Assembly: GCA_018383195.1 (NCBI GenBank)
Contig: JAGZOP010000039.1
Span: forward strand, 1-19,769
Source of the DNA: Clostridiaceae bacterium
Lineage (GTDB): Bacteria; Bacillota; Clostridia; Oscillospirales; Butyricicoccaceae
Direction: 5' to 3'
Length of the DNA stretch: 19,769 nt
The position numbers and the translations under genes are program-made. The number at the start of each line of letters is the position of its first letter. Position 1 is the first letter of the stretch. Positions 16,316 to 19,769 of the stretch are shown here, in pieces. Under the pieces are notes generated by a model. It saw nothing but the letters and a program-made list of their open reading frames with translations. It was not told the DNA's origin and made no database searches.

Positions 16316-16472
16316 GCTCTGGAGATATAAATTATTCCCCGTCGCCAGTTATTCCGTAGCATAGCCGGGAAAATCAGTCAAGGGCAGCGCCGCCGTAGGC
16401 GGTGCCCTTGACGGATTTCTCCCGGTTATGCTTTTTCCCGGTCAAGCGACGGGGATATAAATTCTCCAGAGC
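16316..16472. repeat. Large nested inverted repeat (about 157 nt)
   Basis: Outer arms: GCTCTGGAGA (16316-16325) pairs with TCTCCAGAGC (16463-16472), and CCCCGTCGC (16337-16345) with GCGACGGGG (16446-16454). Between these lie facing copies of GATATAAATT (16324-16333 and 16454-16463), which are direct and so unpaired. Inner arms: GCATAGCCGGGA (16359-16370) pairs with TCCCGGTTATGC (16420-16431), AAATC (16371-16375) with GATTT (16414-16418), GTCAAGGGCA (16377-16386) with TGCCCTTGAC (16403-16412), and CCGCC (16390-16394) with GGCGG (16398-16402) around a 3-nt loop. It fills the gap between the parB-like gene and the methyltransferase-ardA operon. It could be a single-strand promoter, a transfer or replication origin, or a leader RNA. 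The structure is directly seen; the role is not known. Confidence 0.85.
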
Positions 16473-16476
16473 CGTT

Positions 16477-16497
16477 CCCCTTCCCGGGGGGAAGGGG
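16477..16497 (+). repeat. GC hairpin in the operon leader
   Basis: CCCCTTCCC (16477-16485) and GGGAAGGGG (16489-16497) form a perfect 9-bp stem with a GGG loop, 4 nt after the large inverted repeat. It has no T tail. It adds to the unusually structured 300-nt gene-free stretch (16258-16558). Confidence 0.7.
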
Positions 16498-16558
16498 CGG
16501 AGGGGTTGGGCAAACTCTTGCTTTTCCCTAAACCAAAACAGAAATGGAGGCTCAACCA

Positions 16559-16915
16559 ATGAAACGATCTTTAGCATACCTGACCGCCGCATGGAGCGGC
16601 GAGCCGGATGTTGATATGGAGCTGGCGGCCCACTACTGCCGTCTTGCTTATGAGGCGGGCTTTTCCCCGATCTGCCCGCTCTTGTATCTGCCGCTGTTTT
16701 TGAATGACAGCGTTCCCGAGGAACACAAGGCCGGGATTGATATGCGCCGGGATATGCTGCGGCGCTCCCACACCCTGATCGTCTGCGGCAGCGCTGTGGA
16801 CGAGGATGTAAAAAACGATATTGCGGTTGCCGGGCGGCTGGGCATTGCGGCGACCACACTGGAAGGGGTGCTTGCCGTGAAGGGACACGGCACCCCGGGC
16901 CATGCCGGACATTAA
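16559..16915 (+). CDS. DUF4406/DUF7768-like protein (nucleoside deoxyribosyltransferase fold)
   Basis: A 118-residue protein: AYLTAAWSGEP at the N-terminus, a central AGFSPICPLLYLPLFL, and IDMRRDMLRRSHTLIVCG followed by SAVDEDVKNDIAVAGRLGI. This layout matches small Rossmann-like domains related to nucleoside 2-deoxyribosyltransferases that are common in phages and conjugative elements. No substrate is known; nucleotide handling is a guess. The start at 16559 follows GGAGG (16546-16550) with 8-nt spacing; an upstream ATG at 16544 overlaps that site. The 3' end overlaps the methyltransferase start by 14 nt, so the two are translationally coupled. Confidence 0.75.
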   Translation: MKRSLAYLTAAWSGEPDVDMELAAHYCRLAYEAGFSPICPLLYLPLFLNDSVPEEHKAGIDMRRDMLRRSHTLIVCGSAVDEDVKNDIAVAGRLGIAATTLEGVLAVKGHGTPGHAGH

Positions 16916-17987
16916 GCTGGGAAGCCTTTTTGACGGGATCGGCGTGTTCCCTCTGGCCGCCTCCCGGTGCGGTATCCGTCCGGTATGGGCCAGCGAGATT
17001 GAAAAAGCTCCCATCTCCATAACCAAAAGGCACTTTCCCGACATGGTACATTTGGGGGATATTACGAAGGTGGACGGCGGGAAAATCCCACCTGTCCATA
17101 TAATTACCTTCGGTTCCCCCTGTCAGAACCTTTCTCTGATCGGCAACCGCTCCGGCCTTGCTGGGGCAAAATCAAGCCTGTTCTATCAGGCGTTTCGTAT
17201 CATACAGGAAATGAGGGATGCTACTGATAACCTATATCCAGCTATCGCTGTTTGGGAAAACGTCATGGGAGCGTTTTCTACAAATGACCGGATGGACTTT
17301 AGAGCCGTCCTATCCGCCTTCTCGGACACCGAAGTTCCAATGCCTCCTTCGGGAAGATGGGGAAACGCCGGAATGGTGCGAGGGGGAACGCCTGATGTGT
17401 GCTGGCGGCTCATGGACGCCCAGTATTGGGCAGGCACCCGAAGGCTGGCACGAAGGCAGCGGATTTTCGTCGTGGCGGATTTTGGAGGCAGACGTGCCGC
17501 AGACATACTATTTAAGCCCCGTCCAATGCTCCCACTTCCTCCGCCTTGCGGAGAGGGCGGGCGGGCCGCCGCCGAAGGAGATCGAACAGCTTCTTTTGAA
17601 ACAGGGCGGCAGATACCAGTCATCCACCCCTTTCAGTGCTTCCGTATGCGGGGAGCGGCAAAAAGGCAGGAAGAAACGGCCTTCCGAAACAGCTTCGGAT
17701 TACCAACTGACCCTTTTCCCACTCTTTTAGCCAGTGACGTGACGCCCTTCGCCTTCTGGTATGAAGGCGACCCGACGGGCGGCTGTATCCGTTTTCTGAC
17801 GGAAACAGAAAGTGAACGGCTGATGGGGCTGCCGGAGGGCTGGACAAAGTATGGGGTGGACGGCGTGGAGATCCGGCCTCTGCAACGCTACAAGGCGCTG
17901 GGAAATGCGATTGCCCTCCCTTGTGCCGATTACATTATGGCCGGGATCTATGAGGTGCTGGCTGACCGGGCTGGAAAGGAGGAATAA
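16902..17987 (+). CDS. DNA (cytosine-5-)-methyltransferase
   Basis: A 361-residue C5-methyltransferase. Motif I is LFDGIGVFPLA (9-19), motif IV GSPCQNLS with the catalytic C74, motif VI ENV (119-121), motif VIII ARRQRIFVV (183-191; less canonical than QRRKRIF) and motif X GNAIALP (334-340). The target recognition region (about 195-300) is short and Pro/Gly-rich. No restriction enzyme is next to it, so it is probably an orphan that marks element DNA against host restriction, in line with the adjacent ardA. There is no good Shine-Dalgarno; it overlaps the preceding gene. A 170-codon frame in another phase (17218-17730) lies inside it (see findings). The recognition sequence is unknown. Confidence 0.93.
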   Translation: MPDIKLGSLFDGIGVFPLAASRCGIRPVWASEIEKAPISITKRHFPDMVHLGDITKVDGGKIPPVHIITFGSPCQNLSLIGNRSGLAGAKSSLFYQAFRIIQEMRDATDNLYPAIAVWENVMGAFSTNDRMDFRAVLSAFSDTEVPMPPSGRWGNAGMVRGGTPDVCWRLMDAQYWAGTRRLARRQRIFVVADFGGRRAADILFKPRPMLPLPPPCGEGGRAAAEGDRTASFETGRQIPVIHPFQCFRMRGAAKRQEETAFRNSFGLPTDPFPTLLASDVTPFAFWYEGDPTGGCIRFLTETESERLMGLPEGWTKYGVDGVEIRPLQRYKALGNAIALPCADYIMAGIYEVLADRAGKEE

Positions 17988-17991
17988 GCCC

Positions 17992-18705
17992 ATGTTTGAA
18001 GCCTATATAACCAATACAGCCCTATACCCCTTAATGGGGATCGAGGTAGGGACAACGGTACATTTCCCCATGACGACACAGGAGTTGCAGGCCGCCCTTG
18101 CCAAAATCGGGATAGACGGGAAACGGTACAGCGAAGTGTTCTTTACCAGCTTTGACAGTGATGTGCTGGGGCTCTACGATCATCTCTACGAATGTGAGAA
18201 CATCGACGAGCTGAACGAGCTGGGCCACGCCCTGCTGGAAGTACGGGATAAGGGCGGACTGGAAACCTTTGAAGCCGCTCTTGTCTTAGGAAACCACACA
18301 AGGAGCGTGAAGGATTTGATAAACCTGACGCAGAACCTTGACCTTTACCGCTTTTACCCGGATATTTCCGATGATGAAGGGCTGGGCCGTCTTTACGCCG
18401 ACGAGCTTGGGACTATCGACATACCGGAGCACATTCAGAACTATTTCGATTATGAAGCCTACGGGCGGGATGTGCGTATCAACGAGGGCGGCGTATTCGC
18501 TCCCGGTGGATATGTGTCGGCAGTCCCGGAGGGCTTCAAGGAGTATTACCACGGGCCACAGGACATTCCGCCTGAACACCGGATATTTGCCTATCCTGAA
18601 AAGGCCGAGCCTGTCCATTCCATTCTCGCTGCACTCAAACGGTTTCAAGAAGCCCCGCCCGCTCCGAAAAAGGACAAGGCGGGGCCTTCCCATGAAGAAC
18701 GGTAA
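17992..18705 (+). CDS. ardA: ArdA-type antirestriction protein
   Basis: A 237-residue acidic protein. The N-terminus FEAYITNTALY opens an ArdA domain, with IDGKRYSEVFFTSFDS and GLYDHLYECENIDELN in the middle and IPEHIQNYFDYEAYGRDV (144-161) as the family signature. ArdA proteins mimic bent B-DNA and inhibit type I restriction enzymes when a conjugative element enters a new cell. The C-terminal tail (about 225-237) is Pro/Lys-rich. The start at 17992 follows AGGAGG (17977-17982), which lies at the end of the methyltransferase gene; a longer frame from 17851 would overlap that gene. A perfect hairpin follows the stop codon. Confidence 0.88.
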   Translation: MFEAYITNTALYPLMGIEVGTTVHFPMTTQELQAALAKIGIDGKRYSEVFFTSFDSDVLGLYDHLYECENIDELNELGHALLEVRDKGGLETFEAALVLGNHTRSVKDLINLTQNLDLYRFYPDISDDEGLGRLYADELGTIDIPEHIQNYFDYEAYGRDVRINEGGVFAPGGYVSAVPEGFKEYYHGPQDIPPEHRIFAYPEKAEPVHSILAALKRFQEAPPAPKKDKAGPSHEER

Positions 18706-18707
18706 GA

Positions 18708-18730
18708 CTTCGGGCCAGCATGGCCCGAAG
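18708..18730 (+). repeat. CTTCGGG hairpin repeat, copy 3
   Basis: CTTCGGGCCA (18708-18717), loop GCA and TGGCCCGAAG (18721-18730) form a perfect 10-bp stem right after the ardA stop codon. It covers the ATG at 18720, the first possible start of the next gene. It shares arms and loop with copy 2. Confidence 0.7.
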
Positions 18731-19769
18731 CATGAAGGAGGTGCATACCATCAACTATTACCCTATCAATGAAGGAGCCGCCCGCCGGGCAAAAGAAATG
18801 AACAGCTTTTCCGACTACAAGGAAGGGAGCGCAACGGCGGAATACCGGGCAATGGTGGACAAGGCCGCCGCCATAGCGGAAAAGCAGAAATCCCGGGTGG
18901 ACCCCATGTACCATGAGAAGATCGACCATCTGTTAGACACCTATGCCCGAAAGCTGGCCGAAAACATGAACCAGGGCTTTGCCATTGACGCAAGGGTTCC
19001 CTCTGTGATGATCGCCGGACCTGCCAATTTCCCGGTGGGAAAGAAGGAAAAACAGAACCGGGCCCGGGACAGCAACATGGAGGAATGGCGGTATATTCAA
19101 GGGCTGCTGGATAAGATACGCAGTACCGGCATGGGCGGGATCAGCGCCGATGACCCGGCAGCGATTGAAAAGCTCCAGAAGAAGCTGGACGGGCTGGAAC
19201 GCTCCCAGCTCATTATGAAGGAGGTCAACGCCTATTACCGCAAGCATGGCAAACTGGATGGCTGTGCGCTGCTGTCGCCGGACCAGATCGAAAAGCTGAA
19301 AGCAAGCATGGCGTCAAGCTGGCGGAGCGACCCGAGGCCCTTTGAAAGCTACCAGCTTACCAACAACAATGCGGAGATCCGCCGGGTAAAGGCCCGTATC
19401 GAACATCTTTCCAAACAGGCGCAGCGGGAGTTTTCCGGCTGGGAGTTCGACGGGGGCCGTGTGGAGATGAACCGGGAGGACAACCGCTTGCAGGTGTTCT
19501 TTGATGGAAAGCCTGACGCGGACACTCGGGTCGAGCTGAAAAGCAGCGGCTTTCGCTGGGCTCCCAGCGTAGGTGCATGGCAGAGGCAGCTCACGGACAA
19601 CGCCATCCGGGCGACTGACCGGCTGGAATGTATCAAGCCGCTGTCCGGCGAAAAGCCCTCCCAGCTTCAAAAGAAGCCCTCTATCTTGCAGACCATGCGG
19701 GAACAGGGCGAAAAAGTCCAGACGGAGCCGGAAAAGAAAGCTCCGTCCGGCAGGGATGCCGAGCGGTAA
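18720..19769 (+). CDS. Conserved mobile-element protein of unknown function
   Basis: An open frame of 349 codons whose stop is the last triplet of the window. The N-terminal part (YYPINEGAARRAKEMNSFSDY, then VDPMYHEKIDHLLDTYARKLAENMN) is helical and charged. The middle (about 115-170, 215-235) is probably coiled coil. Near 250-300 lies a compact motif, LQVFFDGKPD...LKSSGFRWAPSVGAWQRQLT, seen in phage and conjugative-element proteins. I know the family only as an element-conserved protein. The start is unclear: ATG 18720 is buried in a hairpin and ATG 18732 has no Shine-Dalgarno, whereas an ideal AAGGAGGTG (18735-18743) stands 6 nt before an in-frame ATC (18750) that begins INYYPINE. Confidence 0.75.
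   Translation: MARSMKEVHTINYYPINEGAARRAKEMNSFSDYKEGSATAEYRAMVDKAAAIAEKQKSRVDPMYHEKIDHLLDTYARKLAENMNQGFAIDARVPSVMIAGPANFPVGKKEKQNRARDSNMEEWRYIQGLLDKIRSTGMGGISADDPAAIEKLQKKLDGLERSQLIMKEVNAYYRKHGKLDGCALLSPDQIEKLKASMASSWRSDPRPFESYQLTNNNAEIRRVKARIEHLSKQAQREFSGWEFDGGRVEMNREDNRLQVFFDGKPDADTRVELKSSGFRWAPSVGAWQRQLTDNAIRATDRLECIKPLSGEKPSQLQKKPSILQTMREQGEKVQTEPEKKAPSGRDAER

Larger units (their letters stand above)
14675..19769 (+). mobile_element. Left part of an integrated conjugative-type element (boundary uncertain)
   Basis: From about 14,758 the sequence becomes clearly more GC-rich with GC-ending codons, unlike the AT-ending codons of dxs-gatB. The gene set (ParB-domain protein, DUF4406-like protein, C5 DNA methyltransferase, ArdA, conserved element protein) is typical of integrative conjugative elements of gut Clostridia. 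No integrase, relaxase or second end lies in the window, so the attachment site and the class of element cannot be fixed. The junction lies downstream of an intact gatB and terminator, probably within 14,675-14,757. Confidence 0.75.

Noticed and set aside
14794..16362. 522-codon minus-strand frame opposite the parB-like gene
   Set aside because: Leu/Phe/Arg-rich mirror of the low-complexity P/E/K coding strand; the plus strand carries ParB motifs and an ideal ribosome binding site.
16374..17099. 241-codon minus-strand frame over the large hairpin and the following genes
   Set aside because: No family resemblance; it crosses the inverted repeat and the coding strand of two recognised genes.
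1..19769. CRISPR arrays, tRNA or rRNA genes, insertion sequences
   Set aside because: No regular direct repeats with spacers, no cloverleaf or rRNA-like segments, and no transposase frame were seen on reading both strands.

Overview
The window looks like a chromosomal segment of a low-to-mid GC Gram-positive anaerobe (Firmicutes, probably class Clostridia), joined at about 14.7 kb to the left part of an integrated conjugative-type element of higher GC. The host assignment rests on gene order, Gram-positive AGGAGG ribosome binding sites, the presence of OLE RNA with OapA, and the GatCAB amidotransferase. It is an inference and not a species call.

Region 1 (1-798) is AT-rich and almost gene-free. 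It holds the start of a minus-strand zinc-ribbon reading frame that leaves the window, a good sigma-A-type promoter at 289-317, and a weaker promoter placed to start RNA at about 799. The genes that usually precede OLE loci (folD, xseA, xseB, ispA) are not here.

Region 2 (799-7900) is the main find. A structured non-coding RNA of about 626 nt, whose 5' and 3' ends pair, is followed by a four-helix membrane protein gene with a DxxxD motif (oapA), then dxs, tlyA, nadK, argR and recN, all on the plus strand and tightly packed. This is the diagnostic neighbourhood of OLE (Ornate, Large, Extremophilic) RNA and its membrane partner OapA, which form a membrane ribonucleoprotein linked to stress, Mg2+ and energy status. 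The linked genes cover isoprenoid precursor supply (Dxs), rRNA methylation (TlyA), NADP supply (NadK), arginine control (ArgR) and DNA repair (RecN).

Region 3 (7995-14674) holds tyrS with its own terminator. After a new promoter come ligA, gatC, gatA and gatB, with ATGA overlap or short spacing, ending in a strong terminator. GatCAB makes Gln-tRNA(Gln) and/or Asn-tRNA(Asn) by amidation.

Region 4 (about 14.68 kb to the end) is foreign in base composition and content: a leader with two tandem terminator hairpins, a ParB-domain protein with a long P/E/K-rich N-terminus, a roughly 160-nt nested inverted repeat, then a compact operon of a DUF4406-like protein, a C5-cytosine DNA methyltransferase, an ArdA-type antirestriction protein and a conserved element protein whose stop codon is the last triplet of the window. 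Methyltransferase plus ArdA is an anti-restriction kit that protects an incoming element. The large hairpin ahead of it could be a single-strand promoter or a transfer-related site. A 23-nt CTTCGGG hairpin recurs three times in this element.
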